From positions 1,178,001 to 1,242,000 of the forward strand of contig NZ_CP071463.1 of the NCBI RefSeq assembly GCF_017352095.1: 64,000 bases of DNA, written 5' to 3'. The stretch comes from Natrinema longum (GTDB taxonomy: Archaea > Halobacteriota > Halobacteria > Halobacteriales > Natrialbaceae). The translations under genes were made by a program, and so were the position numbers. The number at the start of each line of letters is the position of its first letter. Position 1 is the stretch's first letter. Positions 1-8,797 of the stretch are shown here, in pieces. The notes beneath the pieces are model-generated. The model was not told where the DNA came from and did no database searches. It saw only the letters and a list, made by a program, of their open reading frames with translations.

Positions 1-2
1 GC

Positions 3-965
3 GAGACGCGCCACGTTCTCTTCTCGAGTACGAAACCCTACGCCGCGGTGACCGTACACTCCCTCGTCGAGGAGGGAAAACTCGGGTACGACGATCGGGT
101 GGTCGAACACTGGCCCGAGTTCGCCGACGAGGGGTCCCAAAAGGCCGAGATCACCGTTCGACAGGTGCTCAGCCACACTGCAGGACTCAATCAGGGCGAG
201 ATCGACGACCGACCGGACCTCTGGGGCGACTGGGACGCCGCCGTCGAGAAACTCGAGGAGATGGACCCGAACTACCCGCCGGGCGAGGTGCCGGCCTACC
301 ACGCGCTCACGTTCGGCTGGCTCGTCGGCGAACTCGTCCGTCGGGTAACGGGCACGCCGATCGAGGAGGCCGCGGCCGAGCGCGTCTTCGACCCGCTCGG
401 ACTCGACGACACCGGGATCGGCCTCCGGGAAGACGAGGACGACGATGACGTGGCGACACTGGTCGGCTTCGACGCGTTCGACCGCTGTCGTGATCCCGGC
501 GAGGGACTCGGGGACAACGCCGAGGTCGCGGCCCCGTTCAACGCGGAAGCGGTCCACCGGGCCGTGATCCCCGCCGCCAACGGGATCGGCACCGCGGGCG
601 ACATGGCTCGCTTCTATGCCTGCCTCGCCAACGGCGGCGAACTCGAGGGAACCCAGCTCCTCGAGCCCGAGACCGTCGAAGAGATGACACGCGTCGAAGC
701 GGAGACGGACGCGGACGGAACGATCGGCCGGGAAGCGCGGTTCGCGCTCGGCTTCTGGAAAGGCGGCACCACAGCCGCGCCGTATGGCTCCCTCTCTCCC
801 GAGCACGTCTTCGGCCACGCCGGGCTGGGAAGCAGCGTCGGCTGGGCCGACCCCGAGGAGAACGTCGCCTTCGCCTACGTGACGAACGGTGTTCGGGAGG
901 GGTCCTACGAACACGTCGCGCGCGTGAACGCGCTGGCTGACGCGGTTCGGCAGGCGCTCCGGTAG
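3..965 (+). CDS. Serine beta-lactamase-like hydrolase, 5' end missing
   Basis: This is the 3' part of a serine hydrolase of the class C beta-lactamase / esterase (Pfam Beta-lactamase) fold. The reading frame is open to the left edge, so the true start is outside the window. The catalytic SxxK motif is visible as S-S-T-K at bases 24-35, upstream of the first internal GTG at 48, so a start at 48 would cut off the active site. A Tyr motif (AYHALTFGW) stands where the family has YxN, and HAG near the end fits the third (HxG/KTG) motif. Similar proteins act as esterases, amidases or peptidases; the substrate cannot be read from the sequence. The family assignment is firm, the substrate unknown. 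Confidence 0.88.
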   Translation, partial: ETRHVLFSSTKPYAAVTVHSLVEEGKLGYDDRVVEHWPEFADEGSQKAEITVRQVLSHTAGLNQGEIDDRPDLWGDWDAAVEKLEEMDPNYPPGEVPAYHALTFGWLVGELVRRVTGTPIEEAAAERVFDPLGLDDTGIGLREDEDDDDVATLVGFDAFDRCRDPGEGLGDNAEVAAPFNAEAVHRAVIPAANGIGTAGDMARFYACLANGGELEGTQLLEPETVEEMTRVEAETDADGTIGREARFALGFWKGGTTAAPYGSLSPEHVFGHAGLGSSVGWADPEENVAFAYVTNGVREGSYEHVARVNALADAVRQALR

Positions 966-1031
966 ATTCGACCGGCGGGAGACGAGCCGTTTGGGGAAGC
1001 TATATGCGCCGCCCTCGGCAACTCCTCGCCA

Positions 1032-2405
1032 ATGAGCGTCGATCTCGTCGTGCGCAACTGTACCGTCGTCACGCCCGCGGGTCGCTCCCCCGATTCGGGC
1101 GTCGCCGTCGATGACGGCACCATCGTCGCGGTCGGTCGGAGCGATCGGCTCCCCGACGCGGATCGCGTCCTCGACGGCGAGGGGAACGTCCTCGTCCCCG
1201 GCATCGTCGACTGTCACATCCACAACCGCGAGCCCGGCCTCGAGTACAAGGAAGACTGGGAGTCGGCCACGCGAGCGGCGGCCGCCGGCGGCGTGACGAC
1301 CGTCGTCGGAATGCCGAATACGGACCCGGTCATCGACCGGCCCGAACACCTCGAGTTGAAATTCGAGCGTGGCGAGTCCTCGGCCCACGTCGACTTCCAG
1401 AGCTACGCGGTCATCACCTCCGAAAACCTCGATCTGATCCCGGAAATCGACGAGGCCGGCGCGCTGGGCTACAAGATCTTCCTGGGCTCGACGGTCGGCG
1501 ACGTACCCCCGCCAGGCGACGGCGAGATCCTCGAGGCGATGGAGCGGATCCGCGAGACGGGCAAGCGGCTGGGCTTCCACGAGGAGAACGGCGAGATTAT
1601 CGACTACTACACGGAGCGGTTCAAGGCCGAGGGACGAAACGAACCCATCGACCACTCCCACTCCCGACCCGTGATCGCCGAGCGGGAGGCCGTCGAGCGG
1701 ATGCTCACCTTCGCCGAGGAGACCGGCGCGAAGATCCACATGTTCCACGTCTCGTCGGGGTCGGCCGCCGAGGCCGTCGCCCGCGGCAAGGACCGCGGCG
1801 TCGACGTCACCGCCGAGACGACGCCCCACTACCTCTGGTTCACCGAGGACGTCGTGCGCCAGAAGGGCAACGTCGCCCGCGTCCAGCCGCCGATCCGGGA
1901 CGCCGACGAACACCAGCGACTCTGGGACGTGGGCATCGACGACGGCGTGATCGACTGCATCGCCACCGATCACGCACCGCACACGCCAGCAGAGAAACTG
2001 GTCGACGACCCCTTCGGGAACACTTGGGACGCGATTTCGGGCTTCGTCGGCCTCGAGACCGAGGTGCCGGCCATGCTCACCTTCGTCGATCGGGGCCGAC
2101 TCACGCTCGAGGAGTGGGTCCGTCGCCACTCGACGCGCCCGGCCCAGGTCTGGGGGATGTACCCGCAGAAAGGGTCGCTCCAGATCGGGACCGACGCCGA
2201 CTTCACCGTCGTCGACCCGGATCGGGAGTGGACGCTCGAGGATCGGACGGCGCTACACTCGAAGAACTGCGTGACGCCCTTCGAGGGCGAATCGTTCACG
2301 GGGAAAGCGGTCGCAACCGTCGTCCGTGGAGCGGTCGTCGCCGAGGACGGCGACGTCGTCGGCGAGTCGGAGTACGGAACGCGCGTCGACATCGACAACC
2401 GATAG
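1032..2405 (+). CDS. Dihydroorotase/allantoinase-family amidohydrolase
   Basis: A 457-residue cyclic amidohydrolase. It has the binuclear-metal signature of the family: the HxH pair in VDCHIHNREPG (about residue 63), a lysine in LGYKIFLG for carbamylation, later His ligands in FHEEN and HMFHVSSGS, and the catalytic Asp in IATDHAPHT. Family members open or close cyclic amides: dihydroorotase in pyrimidine synthesis, allantoinase in purine breakdown, or hydantoinase. The C-terminal KNCVTPFEGESFTGK block is common to dihydroorotase and allantoinase-type proteins, so the exact substrate is open. A pyrD gene lies 6 kb away, which slightly favours dihydroorotase. The ATG at 1032 gives a normal N-terminus with the first beta strands intact. 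Confidence 0.9.
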   Translation: MSVDLVVRNCTVVTPAGRSPDSGVAVDDGTIVAVGRSDRLPDADRVLDGEGNVLVPGIVDCHIHNREPGLEYKEDWESATRAAAAGGVTTVVGMPNTDPVIDRPEHLELKFERGESSAHVDFQSYAVITSENLDLIPEIDEAGALGYKIFLGSTVGDVPPPGDGEILEAMERIRETGKRLGFHEENGEIIDYYTERFKAEGRNEPIDHSHSRPVIAEREAVERMLTFAEETGAKIHMFHVSSGSAAEAVARGKDRGVDVTAETTPHYLWFTEDVVRQKGNVARVQPPIRDADEHQRLWDVGIDDGVIDCIATDHAPHTPAEKLVDDPFGNTWDAISGFVGLETEVPAMLTFVDRGRLTLEEWVRRHSTRPAQVWGMYPQKGSLQIGTDADFTVVDPDREWTLEDRTALHSKNCVTPFEGESFTGKAVATVVRGAVVAEDGDVVGESEYGTRVDIDNR

Positions 2406-2604
2406 CTACCGCTGTGACCCGTCGTTTTAGCAGGTGATTTCTCTCTTGGAACGACTCGATCCGGTCGACAGCGTTCCATTTCCGATAGAGATGTCCGAAA
2501 CTATCGGAGAGACAGTCTAGCGCTGCCGTTTTCTAGCCTTGAACTCGGTCTATATTATTCGGCTACTTCCGCGTGAGAGGGTCGCTATAGCGCCTGTCAT
2601 GGCA

Positions 2605-2618
2605 GTGTATATATACCA
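2605..2618 (+). promoter_or_regulatory. TATA-box promoter of the SipW-type substrate gene
   Basis: A strong TATA run (gtgtatatatacc) lies about 100 bases before the ATG at 2710. Haloarchaeal transcription normally starts about 25 bases after the TATA centre, so the mRNA would begin near 2637 and carry a leader of roughly 70 bases, which is unusual in a clade rich in leaderless messages. The rest of the 2406-2709 gap holds no gene that I can see. Confidence 0.6.
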
Positions 2619-2627
2619 CCGATGGTC

Positions 2628-2699
2628 GGGACGTAGCTCTTACGTCCCACTCGGAGCACGGCGGTTCGACTCCGCCGATGGGAGTCCCCCGGATGGGGG
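2628..2699 (+). promoter_or_regulatory. Three consecutive hairpins in a leader, partly tRNA-like
   Basis: Three perfect inverted repeats follow one another directly before the coding start: GGGACGTA/TACGTCCC (8 bp, loop of 5; 2628-2648), CGGCGG/CCGCCG around a 7-base loop TTCGACT (2659-2677), and CCCCC/GGGGG around GGAT (2686-2699). The middle one has the geometry and loop sequence of a tRNA T-arm. No complete tRNA can be folded because the anticodon arm is missing. Depending on the exact transcription start, the first palindrome is either a DNA operator or an RNA hairpin. Confidence 0.5.
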
Positions 2700-2709
2700 G
2701 TAGCATACG

Positions 2710-3894
2710 ATGACAGACGAGAATTCGATCTCGAGACGAAACGTATTGGCCGGACTCGGTACGGTCGGTATCGGGGGTGCACTCGCGGGTGCAGGGACGA
2801 GTGCGTTCTTCAGTGATGGGGAGACCCTCGAGGGCAACGAACTCACTGCGGGCGAGCTCGATCTGAAACTCGACTGGCAACAGCGATACTACGGCCCGAG
2901 CGAAGAGTGGGAGTTCGTCAACGCACACCCGGATCACGACGAGGACGGCGAGCAATCGATCGAAGTCGATGGCACGGTATACAGATACAGCGACCTCGGC
3001 CGAAATATCGGCGACGACGAAATCGATTACTGTAGCGATCTCGACGAGGACTATCATTTCGGGACGGAACAGGACTCGCTGATCGCTCTCGACGATATCA
3101 AGCCCGGTGACTGTGGGGAGATCACGTTCAGCTACCATCTCTGTGATAATCCCGGCTGGCTCTGGCTCCGGACGATGGACGTCTCGACGTCGATCCTCGC
3201 ACGGAAAATCGACGCGACGTTGTGGTACGATCTCGACGGAGACAACGAACTCGACGAAGAGGATCCCGTCATCGTCGAGGGGTCCCTCGAAGACATCTTG
3301 GACGAGCTGGACGATGGCGTGCTGCTGGACGGAGATCCGTTCGAAAAGTCGGTTCCGACGGAGGCAGACGAGTGTGTCGTCCTCGAACCGAAATTGGATG
3401 GTGACAATCTCGACGAATATACGTCTCCCGAGCGAAACGATCCCGAAGAACTGCAGAAGAAAGACGTAATCACGTTCCCGGATACCGGTATCGAAATCAC
3501 GCTCACGGACGTCAAACGGAACGCCGACGGCGAAACGTACGGCTTCAGCTGGGAGAGCAACACAGGAATTTGTGAAATTAGCGTCGGCGGCGGTGGCGAT
3601 ACAAAATCGCGCGAATACGATTGTGCGACCACTGGTACCGACGTAATCGCTCCAGAGAACTCGGGTGGAAAACAGGCCGCGATCAGTAACCTGACGTTCT
3701 CCTACTGTCCCGAGAAGGACGACGACCCGGTGTGCGTCCCCAACTCCACGACGCAGTACCTCGGGTTCGAATGGTGTCTGCCGGAAACGGTCGGCAACGA
3801 AGTACAGGGCGAGTCGGTCGGGTTCGACCTGCAGTTCTACACCGAACAGTGTCGCCACAACGACGACCCCGAGAGTCCGTGGGCCGACCTGTAG
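2710..3894 (+). CDS. SipW-dependent-type secreted surface protein (TasA-like)
   Basis: A 394-residue acidic protein with an N-terminal SipW-type signal: an Arg pair (SRRNVLAG), a Gly/Ala-rich hydrophobic core, then SAFFSDGETLEGN and ELTAGELDLKLDW, the block that follows the cleavage site in TasA/camelysin-like proteins. The body is rich in Asp and Glu and contains several Cys residues in short pairs (about residues 95-150 and 290-380), so disulfides or metal sites are possible. Such proteins are cut by SipW-type signal peptidase and form surface fibres or matrix in Firmicutes; the role in haloarchaea is not established. The probable processing enzyme is encoded 1 kb away on the opposite strand. 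It has a structured leader and is followed by a strong hairpin. Confidence 0.88.
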   Translation: MTDENSISRRNVLAGLGTVGIGGALAGAGTSAFFSDGETLEGNELTAGELDLKLDWQQRYYGPSEEWEFVNAHPDHDEDGEQSIEVDGTVYRYSDLGRNIGDDEIDYCSDLDEDYHFGTEQDSLIALDDIKPGDCGEITFSYHLCDNPGWLWLRTMDVSTSILARKIDATLWYDLDGDNELDEEDPVIVEGSLEDILDELDDGVLLDGDPFEKSVPTEADECVVLEPKLDGDNLDEYTSPERNDPEELQKKDVITFPDTGIEITLTDVKRNADGETYGFSWESNTGICEISVGGGGDTKSREYDCATTGTDVIAPENSGGKQAAISNLTFSYCPEKDDDPVCVPNSTTQYLGFEWCLPETVGNEVQGESVGFDLQFYTEQCRHNDDPESPWADL

Positions 3895-3900
3895 CCGACT

Positions 3901-3922
3901 GAGTATCCCGTGCGGGATACTC
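3901..3922 (+). terminator. Perfect palindrome, likely terminator
   Basis: A 10-bp perfect inverted repeat (GAGTATCCCG / CGGGATACTC) with a 2-base centre begins six bases after the stop codon of the SipW-type substrate gene. No T-run follows on either strand. The position suggests 3'-end formation or transcript stability. Confidence 0.55.
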
Positions 3923-4245
3923 AACCGTCCGCCGGGTGACGGCGTTCCCGTTTGCTCCTCTACAACCGAGTTTTGCCATAGCGGAGCGCAAGTCGCTCCC
4001 GTCACGAGGGTGAACAGGTCCGATCCACACCGGATAACCGATTCCGTGACCGAACGGTTGTCACGGGCCGTCGCTCGTCGATCCCGTCGGTCGGGGACGA
4101 GGCTTCCGTGTCGAGGATTACCGCTTGCGACGCCATCGAACGCACTTCGTGGGTTGATTCGAAAAGTCGATTCAGACGGGGATGTTGTCCGTCAGTCCGG
4201 GCACAGCCGAGCCGACAACCGCGATGGTTCGATGCCGATCAACGG
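3923..4245. other. Intergenic stretch between convergent genes
   Basis: Between the two convergent SipW-related transcription units lie about 320 bases in which I see no reading frame with haloarchaeal protein character and no RNA gene. Short Arg-rich frames here look like GC-driven shadows. Confidence 0.5.
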
Positions 4246-4815
4246 TCAACCGCTGCTCGTCTCCGCTCGAGCCCCACCAGGGGCGTTCGTCTCGTCGGCC
4301 CGAACACGAGGGGATTCGTTGCCGGTACCGGCCGTCGCGTCCGCGGTCCCGGTAGTGCCCGTCGAGGGCTCGGTTTCGCCGTCCGTTCCGTTCCCGTCAT
4401 CGGTGCTCGGCTCGGGAGAGGCGGCTGTCTCTCCACTCGAGCGGGTGGTCTCCGTTTCGTTTTCGCCCGTCGAACCATTGATCGTCCCAGCCGGTCCAGA
4501 CGCGTTCCCAGTGTCCGGCGTGGAGTCCGTTGGTGGGCTATCAGCCGACGTGTTCGTCGCGGACGAAGTACCGGTATCCGTCCGCGTTTCGTTCGTCGAA
4601 TTATCGGTGTCAATCGGCGCTTCGTTCGTCGAACTGGCGTCCGATGCGTTCCCGTCGGTCGGTTGATCCCAGTCGGAAGCGGTACCGAGACGATTGTCAT
4701 CGAACGTACTCTCGTCGGAGAGCAGCGCCGCTGACGGGGCCACCGATCCACCAGCGATCACAACTCCGAGGGCTATCAGTACGACTGTGATCCGAGCAGC
4801 GGCGTGTCCAGTCAT
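4246..4815 (-). CDS. Ser/Thr/Asn-rich secreted protein with SipW-type signal
   Basis: A 189-residue protein. Residues 1-32 form a signal segment (ITVVLIALGVVIAGGSVAPS) followed by AALLSDESTFDDNRLGTA, the post-cleavage pattern of SipW substrates. The remaining 140 residues are low-complexity Ser, Thr, Asn, Gly and acidic sequence with many N-glycosylation sequons (for example NAS, NST, NET, NTS, NGS, NGT), as in a glycosylated stalk. No globular domain is visible. Its ATG overlaps the stop of the signal peptidase gene by four bases, so the two are translationally coupled. Inference: a dedicated substrate of the adjacent peptidase. Confidence 0.75.
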   Translation of the reverse strand: MTGHAAARITVVLIALGVVIAGGSVAPSAALLSDESTFDDNRLGTASDWDQPTDGNASDASSTNEAPIDTDNSTNETRTDTGTSSATNTSADSPPTDSTPDTGNASGPAGTINGSTGENETETTRSSGETAASPEPSTDDGNGTDGETEPSTGTTGTADATAGTGNESPRVRADETNAPGGARAETSSG

Positions 4816-5498
4816 CGTTGGTCACTCGTTTCGATCTCGTCGTCCGGGATTTCGGGGACTACCGCATCGGTTCTGCTCCCGAAGTCGTCGTCCCGGTGGT
4901 CGGACTCGCTTTCGGATGGGGCTTCGGTACCCGTCCCGGCCCTCTTCGTTCCCAGTACTCCGTCGAGTACGCGACCGCGATCCGGGGCGTAGCCGAACTC
5001 CCGCAGTAACTGCCACACTCCCGATGCGACGAGCGCGAGCCCCGGGACGATGACGAGCGCGAACAGTCCGAGACTCGAGCGAGCGAACACGAGCAGATAG
5101 CCCACGTACGGAATGTGTGCGTGTTGGACGCCCTGCGCAGCGGTCGCGGGAACGTAACCTTCGTCGGGATTCGCGTTCGCGTCGCCTTTCGTTTTCACGT
5201 AGCGCTCGCCGTTTTCCTCGCGGACCTCGACGACGCGGTGAGTAACGTAGCCTCGATCCGAGTTGCCGTCCGCCTGAAAGGTAACGACATCACCGGTCTG
5301 GATCTCCTCGGGAGAGACGGCCTTCGTGATGACGACGTCCCCCGACTTGATCGTCGGTTGCATACTGTTCGAGGTGACGATATACGCGTCGTCGCCGCCG
5401 ACGACCCCCGGAACGGTGACGACGGCGACGAGGGCGATCAATGCGAGGAGAGCGATGCCGATCGCGGTGTAGACGACCGATGTTAGGCGTGGCGTCAT
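4812..5498 (-). CDS. Signal peptidase I, SipW/archaeal type
   Basis: A 228-residue membrane serine protease that removes signal peptides. An N-terminal membrane helix (about residues 8-33) precedes the catalytic block SNSMQPTIKSGDVV with the nucleophile Ser. GYVTHRVVEV carries a His in place of the bacterial Lys, as in archaeal, ER and SipW-type enzymes. The KGDANANPD box follows, then a second hydrophobic segment and an acidic C-terminal tail. It sits between a membrane winged-helix-like regulator and a SipW-type substrate, with four-base overlaps at both ends, so it is most likely the dedicated peptidase for this module rather than the housekeeping copy. Confidence 0.92.
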   Translation of the reverse strand: MTPRLTSVVYTAIGIALLALIALVAVVTVPGVVGGDDAYIVTSNSMQPTIKSGDVVITKAVSPEEIQTGDVVTFQADGNSDRGYVTHRVVEVREENGERYVKTKGDANANPDEGYVPATAAQGVQHAHIPYVGYLLVFARSSLGLFALVIVPGLALVASGVWQLLREFGYAPDRGRVLDGVLGTKRAGTGTEAPSESESDHRDDDFGSRTDAVVPEIPDDEIETSDQR

Positions 5499-6097
5499 CG
5501 GCCATCACGCTCTCGCTTCGGCGGCGGCCCGTCAGTTCCGAGGCGCATCCGCTCGTCGTGATGGACGTGGGCCGTCGCCGAAAGGGTAAACAACGCGGTG
5601 ATCAGTCCAGCGCCGAGAAGCGGGTCGATCGCCCCGAACGGTGCGACGCCGATCTCGATTCCGAGAAGTAGACCGGTACAGAGCACGCCGAGGCCGACGT
5701 AGTACTTGCTCCAGGGAATGTCGTCGTGGGGAACGACGTCGAGATACACCTCGAGCGACGAGGCGACCTCGGTGAGTTCGACGGTTCCCCGATCACTATC
5801 GTACCTGACGACGCCGCTGTCGTTCAGCTTCGGGAGATGAGACTGCCGGAGCGCGGTATACACACGCATTCGCTGGCTGCGCGTGACCTCGTCGAGCCCA
5901 ACGTCGTTTTCCCAGGCTGCGATTCGCTCGACGAGGTCGCGCACTGCGACGGGTTCGGTTCGACGTCGTTGTTTGAGATAATGGATGACGTATCGGCGGC
6001 GACGGCAACTCAACAGTTCGAACGCGTCCCCCTGTGACAGATCCGCCGATCGACCGTTCGATCGAGCAGCCACCCGCCGAAGTGTTGCCGTACTCAT
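5495..6097 (-). CDS. DUF7344-like membrane-associated regulator
   Basis: A 200-residue protein and first gene of the signal peptidase operon. Residues about 24-115 look like the haloarchaeal winged-helix-like domain usually labelled DUF7344: AFELLSCRRRRYVIHYLKQ, then VRDLVERIAAWEND, then a short segment ending SGVVRYD. Two hydrophobic helices follow (about 130-175). This family is found near secretion and surface genes and is presumed regulatory; no function has been shown that I know of. The ATGA overlap with the peptidase gene supports a single mRNA. Family name assigned from memory of the motif pattern. Confidence 0.8.
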   Translation of the reverse strand: MSTATLRRVAARSNGRSADLSQGDAFELLSCRRRRYVIHYLKQRRRTEPVAVRDLVERIAAWENDVGLDEVTRSQRMRVYTALRQSHLPKLNDSGVVRYDSDRGTVELTEVASSLEVYLDVVPHDDIPWSKYYVGLGVLCTGLLLGIEIGVAPFGAIDPLLGAGLITALFTLSATAHVHHDERMRLGTDGPPPKRERDGR

Positions 6098-6321
6098 CAG
6101 TCGATTCCCCCATCGAACGTGCCTCCCGAAGCAGTTAGCGGACGACCCTCTCTCGGTATTCGTTCGGTTGCTCTCTCGAGTCCCCCCATAGAGTCGGCCG
6201 ATGCATCAATGGGGAATAGTTATGAGCCGAATAGAACGTATTAGTTCGGAACTGTAATCGGTTCGAGATCAATTATAGACGGGCGGGGCGGCGAACGGAA
6301 TTCAGTTCAGTCAAGAACTGT

Positions 6322-6331
6322 TAAGTATACA
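6322..6331 (+). promoter_or_regulatory. Promoter of the ABC exporter operon
   Basis: An AT-rich element (ttaagtatac) about 30 bases before the ATG at 6357 is the best TATA candidate. This spacing gives a leaderless or nearly leaderless mRNA. The 260-base divergent region also serves the signal peptidase operon on the other strand. Confidence 0.5.
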
Positions 6332-6356
6332 AACAACTACTATCGCTGATACGCAG

Positions 6357-7115
6357 ATGTCAATCGATCGAATAGCGATCGAGGCGACCGATTTACGGAA
6401 ACGATTCGGCGACACGCTCGCCGTCGAGAGCGTCGACCTCGCCGTCGAGCGAGGGACCGTCTACGGCTTTCTCGGCCCGAACGGGGCGGGCAAGACGACC
6501 ACGATGCGGATGCTGACGACTCTCACTCGGCCGTCCGCGGGCGATGCGAGGATCGTGGGCACCCCCGTGAGCGACCGCAACGGGGTCCGCGACGCGATCG
6601 GCTACCTGCCCGAGGACCCGCCCGTATTCGACGAACTGACCGGGTACGAACAGCTCGAGTACTTCGCACGGCTTCGCGATATCCCCGCTTCGGCGGCGGA
6701 GCAGCGGATCGACGCGTGGCTCGAGCGCTTCGATCTGGCCGGCGATGCCGGGAAACGGATCGAAGAGTACTCCAAGGGGATGCGCCAGAAGGTCGGGCTC
6801 GTCCAGGCGCTGTTGCACGAACCCGACGTGCTCTTCCTCGACGAGCCGACGAGCGGACTCGACCCGCGAGCGGCCCGAACGGTCATGGACGCCATCGCGG
6901 AGATGGCCGCCGAGGGTCACACCGTCTTCCTCTCGACGCACATCCTCCCCGTCGTCGAGGAACTCGCCGATACCGTCGGTGTGCTCTCGGACGGCCGGAT
7001 CGTCGCCGAGGGGGCTCCCGAGGCCCTGACTCGGCAGGTCGAAAGCGAGTCGGACTCGACGCTCGAGGACGTCTTCCTGGCGGTCACGACCGACCACGGC
7101 GCGGCGGTGCAGTGA
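6357..7115 (+). CDS. ABC transporter ATP-binding protein (ABC-2 type)
   Basis: A 252-residue nucleotide-binding subunit. It shows Walker A (LGPNGAGKTTTMRML), a Q-loop region, the signature YSKGMRQKVGL, Walker B (VLFLDEPTSGLDP) and the H-loop (FLSTHIL). The order and the short C-terminal extension match exporters of the CcmA/DrrA group. The permease gene starts two bases after the stop, so the two act as one complex in the cytoplasmic membrane. The substrate is not predictable; candidates in this group are lipids, drugs and peptides. Confidence 0.95.
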   Translation: MSIDRIAIEATDLRKRFGDTLAVESVDLAVERGTVYGFLGPNGAGKTTTMRMLTTLTRPSAGDARIVGTPVSDRNGVRDAIGYLPEDPPVFDELTGYEQLEYFARLRDIPASAAEQRIDAWLERFDLAGDAGKRIEEYSKGMRQKVGLVQALLHEPDVLFLDEPTSGLDPRAARTVMDAIAEMAAEGHTVFLSTHILPVVEELADTVGVLSDGRIVAEGAPEALTRQVESESDSTLEDVFLAVTTDHGAAVQ

Positions 7116-7117
7116 CG

Positions 7118-8725
7118 ATGGGCACGCGAGAACACGTCGTTACGATCGGTCGCCTCGAACTCAGCCGCCGCTGGCGGGTCCTGTCCGGAAACACGGCCCA
7201 GTTGATCGCGATCGGGATCTCCGCCCTGTTCTTCGTCCCGCTGGGGCTCGGCGGGATGATCGGGACCTACCTCTTCGGTTCGGGAGTCGCGTCCGGAGAG
7301 ATCGAAACGCCGCTGTCGCTGACCCGACTCGGAGTCGTCTACGCGTGGCTGTTCGTCGCCGGCTTCGGCGGCTATCGAGCGTACGCGACGGCGCTCCGCC
7401 CGGACCGCCTCGAGGGCTATCTGACGACCGTCTCCCACCGGGAACTGCTTGCCGGCCTGCTGCTGGCAGAGTGCGTCGTCTGGGGAGCCCCTGCCATCCT
7501 GATCGCCGTCGGTGGGTCACTCCTGTTCGCCGCGGGAACCGGATCGGTGCTGTCGGCACCACCCCTCTTTCTGACCGTTTGCACGACGCTGGCGACGGCG
7601 CTCACGACTGGCTTCCTCGTCTCGCTCGCCATCAGAAACGCCGGCGTGCGATCGAAACTGCTGACGCGACTCCGGTCGGTCCTGTTCGGGCTGCTCGCGA
7701 TCGCCTACTTCGGCGTCATTTTCACGCAGTCGTTCGCGTCCGTGCTCGAGCCGCTGTATCAGCTCCTCGAGCCGACGCCGATCGGCTGGTACGGCGACCT
7801 CGCGCTCGTGGGCTCGGTGTCAGGGGCATCGATCGGTCGCAGCGCCGGAACGCTGCTCGCGAGTGGCGCGTTCCTGCTCGCGAGCGCCGTCGCGTTGCCC
7901 CGCCTCGCGGCCGGAGTCTGGTACGCCGACGGCGTTCACATCGAGCACGAAGCCGAGCCCGAATCCTCGTCCACGGGGAACCGACTGTCGGGACTTCTCC
8001 CACAGCCCGTACTGGGCGTCGCGACGGCGGATTGGAAGCGAGCGCGGCGAGCCCCGATCACGCTGACGTTCGCGGTCTATCCCCTCTTTCTGTTGATCAG
8101 CCCCGTCATGAACGCCGTCCAGACGGGAACGATCGGCCGGGGGCTCCCGATCTGGATCGTCTGCTTCGGTCCCTGGATCGCCGGCGCGCTGTTCGCGCTC
8201 AACGTCGTCGGGAACGAAGGGGCCGCCCTCCCGGCGACGCTCCTGAGCAGGGCCCCCGGCCGAGCGCTCGTCGTCGGACACGTCGTGGCCGGTGTGCTCC
8301 TCGTGGGGCCGGTGACTCTCGTGGCGGTCGTCGGACTCGGGCTAGCGAGCCCCCACACGATGGGGGCAGTCGTCACGCTTGCCGTGAGTGCGCTCGTACT
8401 CACCGTCTTCGCCGGTCCGATCGCCACCGGAATCGGCGCGATATTCCCCCGCTTCGAGGAAGTCAGCGTCTCCCGGAGCACCGAAGCGATCGTCCCGAGC
8501 ATGCTGGCGTTTACCGCCTACTCGCTGGTCGTCTTCCTCGTCGCGACGCCGACGCTCGTCGCCCACAGCTCGATCGTCGGCCACGCGATCGCGTCGGCGA
8601 TCGGCCCGTCGCAGGCCGTCGTCCGCATCGTCGGAACGATCGCGTCGTGTACGCTCGCAGCGATCGCCGGCCTCCTCTCGGCAGCCTACGCGATCCGTCG
8701 CGTCGAAGGGTTTCACTTCGATTGA
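7118..8725 (+). CDS. ABC-2-type permease, large
   Basis: A 535-residue polytopic membrane protein with about 12 predicted helices in two halves, split by a hydrophilic loop near residue 290 (HIEHEAEPESSS). It is the probable membrane partner of the ATPase directly upstream. An in-frame GTG six bases earlier would overlap the ATPase stop; I chose the ATG because it is followed by a normal amphipathic N-terminus (MGTREHVVTIGRLELSRRW). The open frame extends far upstream, but that part is antisense-like Arg-rich sequence within the ATPase gene. Confidence 0.88.
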   Translation: MGTREHVVTIGRLELSRRWRVLSGNTAQLIAIGISALFFVPLGLGGMIGTYLFGSGVASGEIETPLSLTRLGVVYAWLFVAGFGGYRAYATALRPDRLEGYLTTVSHRELLAGLLLAECVVWGAPAILIAVGGSLLFAAGTGSVLSAPPLFLTVCTTLATALTTGFLVSLAIRNAGVRSKLLTRLRSVLFGLLAIAYFGVIFTQSFASVLEPLYQLLEPTPIGWYGDLALVGSVSGASIGRSAGTLLASGAFLLASAVALPRLAAGVWYADGVHIEHEAEPESSSTGNRLSGLLPQPVLGVATADWKRARRAPITLTFAVYPLFLLISPVMNAVQTGTIGRGLPIWIVCFGPWIAGALFALNVVGNEGAALPATLLSRAPGRALVVGHVVAGVLLVGPVTLVAVVGLGLASPHTMGAVVTLAVSALVLTVFAGPIATGIGAIFPRFEEVSVSRSTEAIVPSMLAFTAYSLVVFLVATPTLVAHSSIVGHAIASAIGPSQAVVRIVGTIASCTLAAIAGLLSAAYAIRRVEGFHFD

Positions 8726-8797
8726 AAGTACTACGCGGATGCAAGATTTACCCGGATACGGAATTCACGTGGACCCAGGTTTCGCCGGCGGGGCCCC

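Noticed and set aside
2628-2699. Complete tRNA gene
   Set aside because: A T-arm-like hairpin exists, but there is no anticodon arm and no full 7-bp acceptor stem.
2563-4005. 480-codon open frame antisense to the SipW-type substrate gene
   Set aside because: Its composition is that of an antisense shadow of an acidic gene (Val/Arg/Phe-rich), and the + strand frame has a clear signal peptide and family motifs.
6716-7117. N-terminal extension of the ABC permease into the ATPase gene
   Set aside because: The extension is Arg-rich out-of-frame reading of the ATPase; the ATG at 7118 gives a normal permease start.
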